Notes: generated by a model not told the origin, from the sequence alone. 64,000 nt of DNA from Lachnoanaerobaculum sanguinis (GCF_033242365.1 NZ_BTHK01000009.1:1-64000); one strand, 5' to 3'; positions 52,210 to 61,715 are shown, counted from the stretch's first letter. Program-made: numbers and translations.

Positions 52210-53083
52210 CTACTTTCATCTGTATTGCGGCGAGTACCGCCACCAAAATCAAAATAAAGAATGACATGGCGGCTGAATAGCCGAAATTAGGTACATACTT
52301 AAACGAAGAGTTATAAATATAATGAGACATTGTTATAGTTGCATTAGCCGGACCGCCGCTTGTAAGGTTGACGGACTCGTCAAACAACTGCAATGTACCG
52401 TTTGTTGACATGATAGCAGTAAGTAAAATCATCGGCTTTAAAAGCGGGATGGTTATCTTTCTGAGTATCTGGAAATATGTTGCACCGTCAATCTTTGCGG
52501 CTTCATATATGGAATACTCTATATTTTGAAGTCCTGCAAGATAGAAAACCATATTGTAGCCTGTCCATCTCCAAAGCAGAGCGATTATAATAACAATTCT
52601 CGCCGCAAAAGGATTTGAAAGGAAATTATAGCCTGTGTGCAAAATTCCAAGATTGACAAGAGCGGTATTTATATATCCGTCAACGGCAAAGAGCGATCTG
52701 AATATAATGGCATATGATACAAGAGATGTAGCACATGGCAGGAAAATACAGGTTCTGAAAAGCCCCTTAAATCTTAAATGCTTATCATTAAGTAAAGATG
52801 CCAAAAGAAGAGCAAATAAAAGCATTATAGGTACCTGAACTATCAGGTATATAAAGGTGTTTTTCAAAGACTGCATAAAGATTGCATCAGCAAACATTCT
52901 CTTATAATTTGTCAATCCGGCAAAAGAAATTTTTGCGCCCACACCGCTTTGCATAGACAAAATTATGGCTCTTATCATAGGATAAAAACTCATAACGGCT
53001 ATAAGCACGGTAGCAGGAGTCAAAAATATCCAACCTGATATATTTTGTTTTTGTGAGAGTGAAAGTTTTTTCTTATTCCCCAT
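52193..53083 (-). CDS. Sugar ABC transporter permease, MalF/LacF type
   Basis: A 296-aa CUT1 permease with an N-terminal helix (GWIFLTPATVLIAVMSF), further membrane helices and the EAA loop YEAAKIDGATYFQILRKITIP. AAGGAGAAA precedes the ATG at 53083. It partners the MalG-type permease overlapping its end and the binding lipoprotein upstream. Beta-galactosidase in the same operon suggests lactose or another beta-galactoside as the substrate. Confidence 0.93.
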   Translation of the reverse strand: MGNKKKLSLSQKQNISGWIFLTPATVLIAVMSFYPMIRAIILSMQSGVGAKISFAGLTNYKRMFADAIFMQSLKNTFIYLIVQVPIMLLFALLLASLLNDKHLRFKGLFRTCIFLPCATSLVSYAIIFRSLFAVDGYINTALVNLGILHTGYNFLSNPFAARIVIIIALLWRWTGYNMVFYLAGLQNIEYSIYEAAKIDGATYFQILRKITIPLLKPMILLTAIMSTNGTLQLFDESVNLTSGGPANATITMSHYIYNSSFKYVPNFGYSAAMSFFILILVAVLAAIQMKVGDKRD

Positions 53084-53106
53084 AAATTTCTCCTTCGATT
53101 AAACAA

Positions 53107-53138
53107 GGGGCAGACTTGACCATGGCCAAACCTACCCC
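53107..53138 (-). promoter_or_regulatory. Intercistronic stem-loop after the binding-protein gene
   Basis: On the minus strand GGGGTAGG can pair with GTCTGCCCC (wobbles allowed), and the interior TTGGCCATGGTCAA is nearly self-complementary. Such structures between the binding-protein and permease genes typically stabilise the upstream message and lower downstream expression. Confidence 0.6.
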
Positions 53139-53157
53139 CTGACAAAATCTTAAAATA

Positions 53158-54486
53158 TTATTTACCCATTGCAAAATTAACAGTGTCCTGTACAGTTTTA
53201 AGCTCGCTGTCAACATCAGCGCCTGCAATGATATTTGTTGCAGCAGCAGCTACGGCATCTCTTGCTTCATAGTAGTAAACACCTGTATTGTTCTTTGGTG
53301 TCTTTGAGGCGAAGTCTGTAAGGAGTTTATAAACTTCCTGTCCGCCGAAGAACTCAACCTTCTCTGAATAAGCCGCTGTACCTCCTGCAGGTAACCATGT
53401 AGCCAATGCACCGCTTGGAAGAATGTTGTCATAAAGATCTGTGCTTCCGGCAAATGTCTTTGCAAGGAAATCAACTGCCAAATCTTTCTTCTTTGAACCT
53501 GCATTTACAGCCCAGCTTGAACCACCGTTGTTTGAATAGTTTGTCTGCTCGCCTACGCCTGCAAGTTTAGGCAGATTTGTCACAGCCCATTTTCCCGATT
53601 GATCCTTTGCAGCTCTGATAGAACCCATAATCCAACAACCGTTTATTGTTCCGGCTACAGTTTCTGTATTCATTGTGGTGATATACTGATCCCAGTCGTT
53701 TACAAGAACCATAACACCTGATTCTTTAAGCTTTTTATATGTCTCAAGAGCCTTCTTCAATGTTTCGTTTCCTACGATATTCGGGTCACCCTTGTCATCA
53801 AAAAGTGAAGCACCTGTAGACTGAAGTATGATCATTATAATGTCGGATTCATTAGCCATAGATGAAAGTAAAGGCTTTCCTGTCTTTGCAAGCACATCTT
53901 TACCGATTTCTATATATCTGTCCCAGTCGATATCTGTAAGATCGTCTACAGTATAGCCTGCCTGCTCAAGGATATCTGTTCTGTAAGCCGATATAACGGT
54001 TCCGTTATCAAAAGGAACACCGTAGTTTACATTGTTTACTGTTGAATAAGCTAACTTACCCGGTGCAAACTGTGTAAAGTCAAAAGCCTTTGTTTCAGTC
54101 AAGTTTGCAAAAACATCAGGGAATGAAATCTGATTCTTCCAGAATGCGTTATCCTGCATAAGGAAAATATCAGGCAATGTGGATAAATCACCGGCAACAC
54201 CAGCAGTGTTTAGCTTTGTCTGTAAATCAGCCCATGGAGTTTCCACTACATTGAGCTTGAAATCAGGGTGATCTTTCTGATAAACTTTTGCCGCCTCATT
54301 CATTGCATTGATATTGAATGCCGGGTCCCAACACCATACTGTAAGAGTATTGTCATCTGTAGCGGTTGCCGCATTGTTTGCAGCTGCTGAATCGCCTGTG
54401 GAAGCTTCTTTGCCGCCGCCACATCCTGCAAGTAAGCCTGTGCACAATGCACCTGCCATAAGAACACTTAAAATTTTCTTTTTCAC
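53158..54486 (-). CDS. Sugar-binding lipoprotein of the lactose-type ABC transporter
   Basis: Extracellular solute-binding protein, CUT1 type (SBP_bac_1), 442 aa. The signal peptide ends in the lipobox LLAGCGGG, so it is lipid-anchored outside the membrane. The fold blocks TLTVWCWDPAFNINAMNEAA, NGTVISAYRTDILEQAGY and NNGGSSWAVNAGSKKKDLAVDFL are typical. The start is GTG 54486 after AAGGAGGA. It is the first gene of the operon, upstream of both permeases and lacZ. Confidence 0.93.
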   Translation of the reverse strand: MKKKILSVLMAGALCTGLLAGCGGGKEASTGDSAAANNAATATDDNTLTVWCWDPAFNINAMNEAAKVYQKDHPDFKLNVVETPWADLQTKLNTAGVAGDLSTLPDIFLMQDNAFWKNQISFPDVFANLTETKAFDFTQFAPGKLAYSTVNNVNYGVPFDNGTVISAYRTDILEQAGYTVDDLTDIDWDRYIEIGKDVLAKTGKPLLSSMANESDIIMIILQSTGASLFDDKGDPNIVGNETLKKALETYKKLKESGVMVLVNDWDQYITTMNTETVAGTINGCWIMGSIRAAKDQSGKWAVTNLPKLAGVGEQTNYSNNGGSSWAVNAGSKKKDLAVDFLAKTFAGSTDLYDNILPSGALATWLPAGGTAAYSEKVEFFGGQEVYKLLTDFASKTPKNNTGVYYYEARDAVAAAATNIIAGADVDSELKTVQDTVNFAMGK

Positions 54487-54732
54487 AAAAAGTCCTCCTT
54501 ATCGTTACAATCAGTTGAGTCAGCTATAAAAAGTGGGCTGAAAGCCTGTAAAACTCAACCTGAATTGTCATCATTTTCAAAAATTATACAATATTGTGAA
54601 AATAATTGTCTATGGTAGTTTTATACTATTATAAAATATAAAATTGTTTATATTGTATATCAAAAAAAGTAAAAACAATAGAATAAGCTAAAACAATTAA
54701 GTAATTAAAAAATATGTATTTGATATATAGAA
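54487..54732 (-). promoter_or_regulatory. Promoter and structured leader of the lactose-type operon
   Basis: On the minus strand, TAGACA (54612-54607), 18-bp spacer, TATAAT (54588-54583). The leader holds a hairpin in which GTTGAGT (54514-54520) and ACTCAAC (54553-54559) pair around an inner GGCT/AGCC stem. No repressor gene is adjacent. The rest of the interval is AT-rich with nothing further recognised. Confidence 0.55.
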
Positions 54733-54769
54733 AAGCTCTCTGAAAATTGAAAAAACTTTCAAAGAGCTT
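54733..54769 (-). terminator. Terminator of murG
   Basis: AAGCTCT pairs with AGAGCTT, and TGAAA with TTTCA inside. On the minus strand the stem is followed by TTCTATATAT, a weak T tract. Confidence 0.6.
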
Positions 54770-54826
54770 AAGTATTTGTGATTATAGAATCTTAAGTAGA
54801 CGCTTTGTCGGGTTTGGATGAAAATT

Positions 54827-55885
54827 CTAGCTATACTGCTTTATCAAATTGATAATATTTTCCACACCGTTTGTGGCATCCGAGTTTGACATGGCATCTA
54901 TATACTTTTGTCTGTTTTTATAAAGTTCCGATATTTCCACGGCAAGTGAAATATTTGTAAGTGCCTCTTCATCTATGACTTTAGAATAACCGGCATTTTC
55001 AAAAGATTCGGCATTAAGTATCTGATCACCTCTTGAAGCGGCACCTGAGAGCGGTATCAAAAGATTCGGCTTTCTGAGTGCCAAAAGCTCGCATATTGTA
55101 TTTGCACCCGCTCTTGATACGACCACATCGGCAAGAGCAAAGAAATCCTTCAGCTCCTTATCCACATATTCATATTGAAGATAACCTTCTCTTCCCACAA
55201 GTTTTTCGTCTACATTACCTTTGCCGCAGATATGTATTACATTAAACTCTTTCAATATATCATCCAGAGATTTTCTGATTGCCGTATTTACTATAACGGA
55301 GCCGAGACTTCCTCCTATGATAAGAAGAGTCGGTTTGTTGTCAAATCCTGTCAGTTTGAGAGCTTCTTCTTTGTTACCGCTTAAAAGCTCTTTCCTAATT
55401 GGAGAACCTGTAAGTACAGCCTTGTTTTTAGGAAGATACTGCAATGTTTCAGGGAAATTGGTACATATCCTTGTAGCAAACTTGGTGGCTATTTTATTTG
55501 CAAGTCCCGGTGTAATATCCGATTCATGTATAATAACCGGAATCTTTAAAAAAGCCGCAGCCATTACTACAGGAACACTGACAAAGCCACCCTTTGAAAA
55601 GACAATATCGGGTGAGTATTTTTTTATTATACTTTTTGCTTCAAAGAGTCCTTTAAGGACCTTGAAAGGATCGCTGAAGTTTTTTAAGTCAAAGTATCTT
55701 CTGAGCTTTCCGGAAGATATTCCTTCATATGGAATATTCTGAGCTTTTATAAGACCTTCTTCCATACCGTTTTTACTGCCTATATATTTGATATCAAATC
55801 CGGCTTCTTTTAATGCAGGCAAGAGAGCGATGTTCGGTGTGATATGTCCTGCGGTACCGCCACCTGTTAATATTATTTTTTTCAT
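54827..55885 (-). CDS. murG: UDP-GlcNAc:lipid I N-acetylglucosaminyltransferase
   Basis: Peripheral membrane enzyme that makes lipid II for peptidoglycan. The 352-aa protein starts MKKIILTGGGTAGHITP, where most MurG have GGTGGH, then shows FSKGGFVSVPVVMAA, IHESDITPGLANK and LLIIGGSLGSVIVNTAI, and the donor-site VVSRAGANTICELLAL. The Gly-to-Ala change in the first loop is seen in clostridial relatives. It stands alone rather than in a dcw cluster, divergent from mtnN across 84 bp. Confidence 0.95.
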   Translation of the reverse strand: MKKIILTGGGTAGHITPNIALLPALKEAGFDIKYIGSKNGMEEGLIKAQNIPYEGISSGKLRRYFDLKNFSDPFKVLKGLFEAKSIIKKYSPDIVFSKGGFVSVPVVMAAAFLKIPVIIHESDITPGLANKIATKFATRICTNFPETLQYLPKNKAVLTGSPIRKELLSGNKEEALKLTGFDNKPTLLIIGGSLGSVIVNTAIRKSLDDILKEFNVIHICGKGNVDEKLVGREGYLQYEYVDKELKDFFALADVVVSRAGANTICELLALRKPNLLIPLSGAASRGDQILNAESFENAGYSKVIDEEALTNISLAVEISELYKNRQKYIDAMSNSDATNGVENIINLIKQYS

Positions 55886-55969
55886 ATTATTTCCATTCTT
55901 TATGTTATAATTAAACCTATATATTAAGTATAATTTAACAAGTATAAATATTCAAGTGAGGAGAATGTA

Positions 55970-56683
55970 ATGATTGGTATAATCGGTGCTATGGAAGAGG
56001 AAATCTCAAAGTTAAAAGAAATTATGGAAAATAAAGAGACAAAAGTCATAGCCGGTATGGAGTTTGTACAGGGAAAGATAAGCGGAAAGTCTGTCACCGT
56101 GGTACGCTCAGGTATAGGAAAAGTGAATGCGGCGGCATGTACTCAGATACTGGCGGACAGATTCGGAGTGGGAACGGTAATAAATACCGGAATTGCCGGT
56201 TCACTGAAGAATGAGATAAATATAGGAGATATAGTGCTCTCCACAGATACCGTAATTCATGATATGAATGTTGAAGGCTTCGGATATCCGAGAGGACAGG
56301 TACCGAGAATGGATGTATTTGCATTCCCTACAGATGACGGACTTAGAAGTATCGCAAAGGAAATCTGTGAGAAAGAGCTTAAAGATATTTCAGTGTTTGA
56401 AGGAAGAGTACTCAGCGGTGATATTTTTGTATCGGATAAAGAGACAAAGGAAGATTTGAAAAAAACTTTTGGCGGATACTGTACGGAGATGGAGGGTGCT
56501 GCAATAGCACAGGTTGCATATTTGAACGGAATGAAAGCACTTATAGTGAGAGCCATATCCGATAAGGCGGATGACAGTGCAAGTATGGACTATGCCGAGT
56601 TTGAAAGAAAGGCAATAGAAAATTGTGTGAAGCTTACTACAAGATTAATAGAAACTATTGATACTTCCTACTATTGCCAATAG
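55970..56683 (+). CDS. mtnN: 5'-methylthioadenosine/S-adenosylhomocysteine nucleosidase
   Basis: Cleaves adenine from MTA, SAH and 5'-deoxyadenosine in the methyl cycle. The 237-aa protein is full length: IGIIGAMEEEISKLKE at the N terminus, SGIGKVNAAACTQIL, NTGIAGSLKNEINIGDIVLS, the substrate Glu in TEMEGAAIAQVAYLN and the catalytic Asp in RAISDKADDSASMDY. GTGAGGAGAAT precedes ATG 55970. A 95-bp interval with two palindromes separates it from pgi. Confidence 0.96.
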   Translation: MIGIIGAMEEEISKLKEIMENKETKVIAGMEFVQGKISGKSVTVVRSGIGKVNAAACTQILADRFGVGTVINTGIAGSLKNEINIGDIVLSTDTVIHDMNVEGFGYPRGQVPRMDVFAFPTDDGLRSIAKEICEKELKDISVFEGRVLSGDIFVSDKETKEDLKKTFGGYCTEMEGAAIAQVAYLNGMKALIVRAISDKADDSASMDYAEFERKAIENCVKLTTRLIETIDTSYYCQ

Positions 56684-56703
56684 TATATAGTTGTTATAAA
56701 ATA

Positions 56704-56749
56704 AAAACAATATATTGTTTTAGAACATTACGGTTATATATGACCGTAA
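56704..56749. repeat. Two palindromes upstream of pgi
   Basis: A perfect 18-bp palindrome (56704-56721, AAAACAATA and its complement) is followed 6 bp later by a 22-bp near-perfect one (56728-56749, arms TTACGGTTATA/TATGACCGTAA). They may be operator sites or leader hairpins for pgi. Confidence 0.6.
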
Positions 56750-56778
56750 CACATTATAAATACAGAAAGGCGTGTAAT

Positions 56779-58131
56779 ATGAACAAGACAGTAAGTTTTG
56801 ATTATTCAAAAGCAATGGCATTTTTGGGGGAGGATGAGCTTCAAAATTTTAAAACAACCACATTGAATGCCAGAGATACATTATTATCAAAGTCGGGAGC
56901 AGGATCAGATTTTCTTGGTTGGATCGATCTTCCTATATACTATGATAAGGAAGAGTTTGAGAGAATAAAGACTACAGCAAAGAAGATACAAAATGATTCC
57001 GATGTACTTTTGGTAGTGGGAATCGGAGGCTCATACCTTGGTGCCAGAGCCGCAATAGAGTTTTTGAGTCACAGCTTCTATAACTGCTTGGATAAATCAC
57101 AGAGAAAAACACCACAGATAATATTCTGCGGAAATTCAATATCATCAAAGTATATAGCAGATTTGAAGGATGTTTTGAAAGATAAGGATTTTTCTATAAA
57201 TATAATATCAAAGTCGGGAACTACAACAGAACCTGCTATCAGTTTTAGAGTATTTAAAGAACTTCTTATAGAAAAGTATGGAAGAGAAGAAGCAAATAAA
57301 AGAATTTATGCAACTACAGATAAGGCAAGGGGTGCACTTAAATCACTTGCTAACGAAGAAGGGTATGAGAGCTTCGTAGTACCTGATGATATAGGTGGAA
57401 GATTCTCGGTACTTACAGCTGTAGGCCTGCTTCCGATAGCTGTTGCGGGAATAGATATTGATGAGCTTATGGCAGGTGCCGCAGCTATGAGAGAAGAAGT
57501 AATCGGAAAGCCTTTTGAGGAAAATCCTTCACTTTTATATGCAGCAATCAGAAATATATTCCTTAGAAAAGGAAAGAATGTGGAAGTTACGGCAAATTAT
57601 GAGCCGAGTCTTCACTATGTTTCTGAATGGGTAAAGCAGCTCTTTGGTGAGAGTGAGGGTAAGGACGGAAGAGGTATTTTCCCTGCTGCTGTGGATTTGA
57701 CAACAGACTTACATTCTATGGGACAGTATATTCAGGACGGTGGAAGAATGTTGTTTGAAACCGTACTTGATATTGAAGAGTCACCTGTAGAGATTCTTTT
57801 AAAAGAAGAAAAGACGGATACAGACGGCATGAATTACCTGGCAGGAAAGAGTGTGGATTTTGTAAACAAGTCTGCAATGAACGGAACAATACTTGCACAT
57901 ACAGACGGTGACGTTCCGAATCTTAAAATAAATATACCTGATGAGAGTCCGTTCTCACTTGGAAGTTTGTTCTATTTCTATGAGTTCGCATGCGGAGTAA
58001 GCGGATATATACTCGGTGTAAATCCGTTCAATCAGCCGGGAGTTGAAAGCTATAAGAGCAATATGTTTGCACTGCTTGGAAAACCGGGATATGAAAGTCA
58101 GAGAGAAGAACTTCTAAAGAGGCTTAACTAA
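56779..58131 (+). CDS. pgi: Glucose-6-phosphate isomerase
   Basis: Interconverts glucose-6-phosphate and fructose-6-phosphate. Start ATG 56779 (MNKTVSFDYSKAM) follows GAAAGG; the longer open frame from 56674 overlaps mtnN. The 450-aa length is normal for the short Firmicute form. Signature segments are VVGIGGSYLGARAAIEFL, IISKSGTTTEPAISFR, DDIGGRFSVLTAVGLLP and QLFGESEGKDGRGIFPA. It heads a unit that ends in glucokinase, two linked steps of glucose entry. Confidence 0.97.
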   Translation: MNKTVSFDYSKAMAFLGEDELQNFKTTTLNARDTLLSKSGAGSDFLGWIDLPIYYDKEEFERIKTTAKKIQNDSDVLLVVGIGGSYLGARAAIEFLSHSFYNCLDKSQRKTPQIIFCGNSISSKYIADLKDVLKDKDFSINIISKSGTTTEPAISFRVFKELLIEKYGREEANKRIYATTDKARGALKSLANEEGYESFVVPDDIGGRFSVLTAVGLLPIAVAGIDIDELMAGAAAMREEVIGKPFEENPSLLYAAIRNIFLRKGKNVEVTANYEPSLHYVSEWVKQLFGESEGKDGRGIFPAAVDLTTDLHSMGQYIQDGGRMLFETVLDIEESPVEILLKEEKTDTDGMNYLAGKSVDFVNKSAMNGTILAHTDGDVPNLKINIPDESPFSLGSLFYFYEFACGVSGYILGVNPFNQPGVESYKSNMFALLGKPGYESQREELLKRLN

Positions 58132-58133
58132 AT

Positions 58134-58400
58134 ATGTTCAGGCTTTGGGGCAAGATATTCACAGACAACCGTATGGAAAAAGACCATGTTGCAACAGATG
58201 GAGATTACAGTAAAGACAGAAAGACAATGGTATTTGATGCGATTAGAGAGATATGTCATGAATTTGATATAGCAGAACCTATATGGCTTTTGCCGAATAT
58301 AGATGACTTTGCTTATAGAGGTAAAGTCAGATTTAATGCTGACAACTTTATAGAACAAATAGATTTTGACTATCTGGAAATACAAATAATAGAAGAATAA
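58134..58400 (+). CDS. Conserved-looking small protein, 88 aa, unknown function
   Basis: The 88-aa frame begins 2 nt after pgi and has coding-like composition with no overlap with known genes. The product (MFRLWGKIFTDNRMEKDH... to ...IEQIDFDYLEIQIIEE) is soluble, with alternating aromatic and acidic residues. I recognise no family. There is no strong ribosome site, so translation may depend on coupling to pgi. The next gene starts 18 bp downstream. Confidence 0.65.
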   Translation: MFRLWGKIFTDNRMEKDHVATDGDYSKDRKTMVFDAIREICHEFDIAEPIWLLPNIDDFAYRGKVRFNADNFIEQIDFDYLEIQIIEE

Positions 58401-58418
58401 TAAAATGGAGAGTGTATT

Positions 58419-59513
58419 ATGGCAGAACCTATTTTAGACTATGACAGTTTTTTTGAAGGTGCAAAAAGTGCCCTGCTGGAGCTTGATACATTAAGCACGG
58501 AAGAGGAAAGGCTCAGAGCGGAAGGCGAGAGGATATCAAAAGCTATAGAAGCTGAAAAGAAAGCTGTGGAAGGCAGAATATCCGAGACCACATCTAAAAG
58601 ATTAAAAGAGATAACTTCCACATATGATGCCGAGATTAAAAAGGCTGAAGATATCCGAAAATCTTTGGAGGCAAAGAAGGGTAAGGCAAAGAGTAAAAAG
58701 GTAAGCGAAAGAATTGCCGACGAAACCAAAGAACTGCACGATCATATAGCGAATACAAAATCTGAAATAAAAAGTGAGATAAAAAAAGAAAAATTGCCGG
58801 GATTTTGCGGAGGAAGATTGTATCACACATTTTATTTTCCACACAAATTCTTTGATTTTGTAAAAATAGTTTTAGCGGTACTTGTAACATTCCTTGCAAT
58901 ACCTATGGTGATTTATAAATTGATACCGAATCACAGAACTATATATTTACCTTTTATTTGCTTTGCGGTTATTATTTTGATAGGCGGATTGTATATTTTG
59001 ATAGGAAATCTCACAAAAGCAAGACATAGAGACAGCTTACTTAGGATAAGAGCCATGAGAGATACTATCGACAATGATTTTAAGAGAATCAAGTTGATAA
59101 CAAAAGAGATAAATAACGACTCGTCAGAGGAAAAGTATGATTTGGGAGCTTATGATGCCGAGATAGAAGAAGCAAAGATTAATGTACAGAGTATAAAGGA
59201 TAAGAAAACTGCAGCTGTAAGCGAGTTTGAAAACAGCACAAAGAAAATTATTGCAGATGAGATAACGAATAATTCAAGAGAAAAACTTGAGAGTCTGAAC
59301 AATGAACTTGAAGTCGCAAAGCAAAGTCTTGGGAATATAGCTGCAAGAAGATCTGAGATAAACTTGGACATATCCGATAAGTATGAATCATATCTTGGAA
59401 GAGACTTTTTACAGCCGTCAAAGATAGAGGCTTTACAAAAGCTTATAAATGACAAAGAGGCGTCCAATCTGATTGAGGCTATAGATCTGTACCAAAGAAG
59501 ACAAAACGGATAA
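58419..59513 (+). CDS. Coiled-coil membrane protein of unknown function
   Basis: A 364-aa protein with an N-terminal coiled coil (residues ~20-125, rich in Glu/Lys/Ala), two adjacent membrane helices (about 145-165 and 175-195) and a second coiled coil (~200-340). The N and C termini would lie on the same side, probably the cytoplasm. No family recognised; the layout resembles scaffold or membrane-tethering proteins. AATGGAG precedes the ATG. The next gene begins 3 nt after the stop, so the two are co-expressed. Confidence 0.75.
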   Translation: MAEPILDYDSFFEGAKSALLELDTLSTEEERLRAEGERISKAIEAEKKAVEGRISETTSKRLKEITSTYDAEIKKAEDIRKSLEAKKGKAKSKKVSERIADETKELHDHIANTKSEIKSEIKKEKLPGFCGGRLYHTFYFPHKFFDFVKIVLAVLVTFLAIPMVIYKLIPNHRTIYLPFICFAVIILIGGLYILIGNLTKARHRDSLLRIRAMRDTIDNDFKRIKLITKEINNDSSEEKYDLGAYDAEIEEAKINVQSIKDKKTAAVSEFENSTKKIIADEITNNSREKLESLNNELEVAKQSLGNIAARRSEINLDISDKYESYLGRDFLQPSKIEALQKLINDKEASNLIEAIDLYQRRQNG

Positions 59514-59516
59514 GAG

Positions 59517-60758
59517 ATGATAGAAGATAAGGAAATAAAGAAGCGGGAGCTTAAAGACAGAATAATAGTAACTGCCGATCTTGATGAGAAAGATGCTCCA
59601 AGATCCAGAAGAAGACAAAATGTCAACTTTTTTGTAGAAAGGGGGAGGTTTATCCTCCTCCTGCTTGCTTTAATAACTGCTTTCACAGTTGTATTTGCAT
59701 TAATAAACCGCTATAAGAGTTATGATAAATTTAAACTGAAATGGATTCATGAACTCAGTGAGGGCAGCCTTGTAGGTTATGAAAAGCTTGATAATGGTTT
59801 TTTAAAGTATTCAAAAGACGGTGCATTGTATTTAAAGCCCGGCGGAAAAGAAGTGTGGATAGAAAGCTATGAGATGTCAAATCCAAAGACTGATAATAAC
59901 GGTAAATATGTGATAATATTTGATGTCGGAGGAAATGATCTTGAAAGCTATACAAAAGACGGCAGGGTGGCGACGATAGGTACCGATTTACCGATACTTA
60001 AGGCTGTCGTATCAAAAACCGGTATAATTACCATATTGGTAGAAGATTCAAATTCCACATATATATTTTTCTATAACAAGGAGGGGGAACTGCTTAACAT
60101 AAGTATAAAGTCAAAGCTTGCCGGAGACGGCTTTCCTACAGATATAGCATTGTCGCCTGACGGAACCGCGCTTATGGCAACATTCCAGTACTTAAAGGGC
60201 AGCTCAATGATGGGAAGAGTCGTTTTTTATGATTTCTCGGATATCGGACAAAATATGCCGAATAGAGTCGTAGGCGGCTTTGATGAAGAGTTTGTTTCTT
60301 CAATGGTGGCAAGAGTAAGGTATTTTGATAAAATAAATTCGGTAGCAATTGCATCTGACGGACTTTATTTCTTCTCGTCAAAGAATGTTGCTTCTCCGAA
60401 GCTTATTAAGACAATAAAGGCCGAAGAAGATATTGAAGCTGTGGACTTTGAGGGAAATAAACTTTGTGTAGTATATAAAAACACATCGGAAAAATTTAAT
60501 CACACATTATATATATACTCGAAAACCGGAGATGTTATCTTGAAAAAAGAGTTTTTGGGAGATTTTTCAAATCTTGATATGCAAAAAGGGTATATTTATC
60601 TGACAAAGGATGATAAGGCGATAATAATGAACACGGCAGGTGTAATAAAATACAGCGGCAGCCTTGATTCAAATATACATAAGATCGTAAAAAGAGGTTT
60701 GTTATCAGGATTTACAATACTTGGAGATAATGACTTTAGAGGAATAGTACTTAAGTAA
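59517..60758 (+). CDS. DUF5711-like exported beta-propeller-type protein
   Basis: The 413-aa protein has a basic cytoplasmic N terminus (RSRRRQN), one membrane helix (~44-63) and an extracytoplasmic region of repeated beta-type segments (residues ~75-413), for example YEKLDNGFLKYSKDGALYL and ALSPDGTALMATFQYL, suggesting a propeller. This matches DUF5711-type proteins of clostridia. Function unknown. It sits between the coiled-coil protein and glucokinase, so it could form an envelope complex with the former (inference). Confidence 0.75.
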   Translation: MIEDKEIKKRELKDRIIVTADLDEKDAPRSRRRQNVNFFVERGRFILLLLALITAFTVVFALINRYKSYDKFKLKWIHELSEGSLVGYEKLDNGFLKYSKDGALYLKPGGKEVWIESYEMSNPKTDNNGKYVIIFDVGGNDLESYTKDGRVATIGTDLPILKAVVSKTGIITILVEDSNSTYIFFYNKEGELLNISIKSKLAGDGFPTDIALSPDGTALMATFQYLKGSSMMGRVVFYDFSDIGQNMPNRVVGGFDEEFVSSMVARVRYFDKINSVAIASDGLYFFSSKNVASPKLIKTIKAEEDIEAVDFEGNKLCVVYKNTSEKFNHTLYIYSKTGDVILKKEFLGDFSNLDMQKGYIYLTKDDKAIIMNTAGVIKYSGSLDSNIHKIVKRGLLSGFTILGDNDFRGIVLK

Positions 60759-60773
60759 TATAAAGGAGAAAAT

Positions 60774-61715
60774 ATGGAACAGGTATGCGTAGGAGTTGAC
60801 ATTGGAGGAACAAGTGTAAAGCTGGGTATATTCACACTTAACGGAAATCTTTTAAAAAAGTGGGAAATACCTACGGAGCCTAAAAACGATCCTAAGGCAC
60901 TTATCGAAAAAATAGGAAAGTCTATAAAAGAAACATTGAAAGAGGCAAGACTTACTCTTACAGATTGTGTAGGTGTAGGAATGGGGGTTCCGGGACCTGT
61001 AATGCCGAACGGATTTATAGAGGTAGTGGTAAATATAGGATGGAGAGAAGTTTTTCCTGCCAGAATACTGTCAGATTTACTTGCAGGTATGCCTGTGGCA
61101 CTTGGTAACGATGCAAATGTGGCGGCACTTGGAGAAGCATGGATGGGAGGCGCAAAGCATCAGCAGGATTCCGTAATGGTAACTCTTGGAACCGGAGTAG
61201 GTGGAGGAATTATAATAGACGGGAAAATTGTTCCGGGAAAGCACGGTCTTGGCGGAGAGATAGGGCATATGCATGTCAGAGAGTCTGAGACTGAAAAATG
61301 CAATTGTGGCGGAAAGGGTTGTCTTGAACAGATATCAAGTGCTACAGGAATAGTAAGAGAGGCAAAAAGGCTTCTTGCAACAAAGAAAGTTGCATCAAGA
61401 CTTGCTTTACTGGAGGATATAACCGCAAAGGACGTACTTGATGCGGCCAAGGCGGGTGATGCTATAGCACTTGAAGTTGTGGATACGGTTTCAAAGTATC
61501 TCGGAATAGCGCTTTCACACTTGGCAATGACTGTAGATCCGGAAGTATTTGTTATAGGTGGCGGAGTATCAAAAGCAGGAGATTTCCTTATAGATAAAAT
61601 AAGAGAAAAATTTGAGTATTATACACCTATAACAAAGAACAAGGCGGATATAGTTCTTGCAAAGCTTGGAAACGACGCCGGAATATACGGTGCGGCAAAG
61701 TTGGTATTGGGATAA
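60774..61715 (+). CDS. glk: ROK-family glucokinase
   Basis: Phosphorylates glucose to glucose-6-phosphate. The 313-aa protein has the ATP-binding GVDIGGTSVKLGIF, the catalytic Asp region ALGNDANVAALGEAWMG, GTGVGGGIIIDGKI, and the ROK zinc motif CNCGGKGCLEQ preceded by GEIGHMHV. AAAGGAGAAAAT precedes ATG 60774. As the last gene of the pgi unit it supplies the substrate for Pgi and would handle glucose released by the nearby beta-galactosidase. Confidence 0.95.
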   Translation: MEQVCVGVDIGGTSVKLGIFTLNGNLLKKWEIPTEPKNDPKALIEKIGKSIKETLKEARLTLTDCVGVGMGVPGPVMPNGFIEVVVNIGWREVFPARILSDLLAGMPVALGNDANVAALGEAWMGGAKHQQDSVMVTLGTGVGGGIIIDGKIVPGKHGLGGEIGHMHVRESETEKCNCGGKGCLEQISSATGIVREAKRLLATKKVASRLALLEDITAKDVLDAAKAGDAIALEVVDTVSKYLGIALSHLAMTVDPEVFVIGGGVSKAGDFLIDKIREKFEYYTPITKNKADIVLAKLGNDAGIYGAAKLVLG

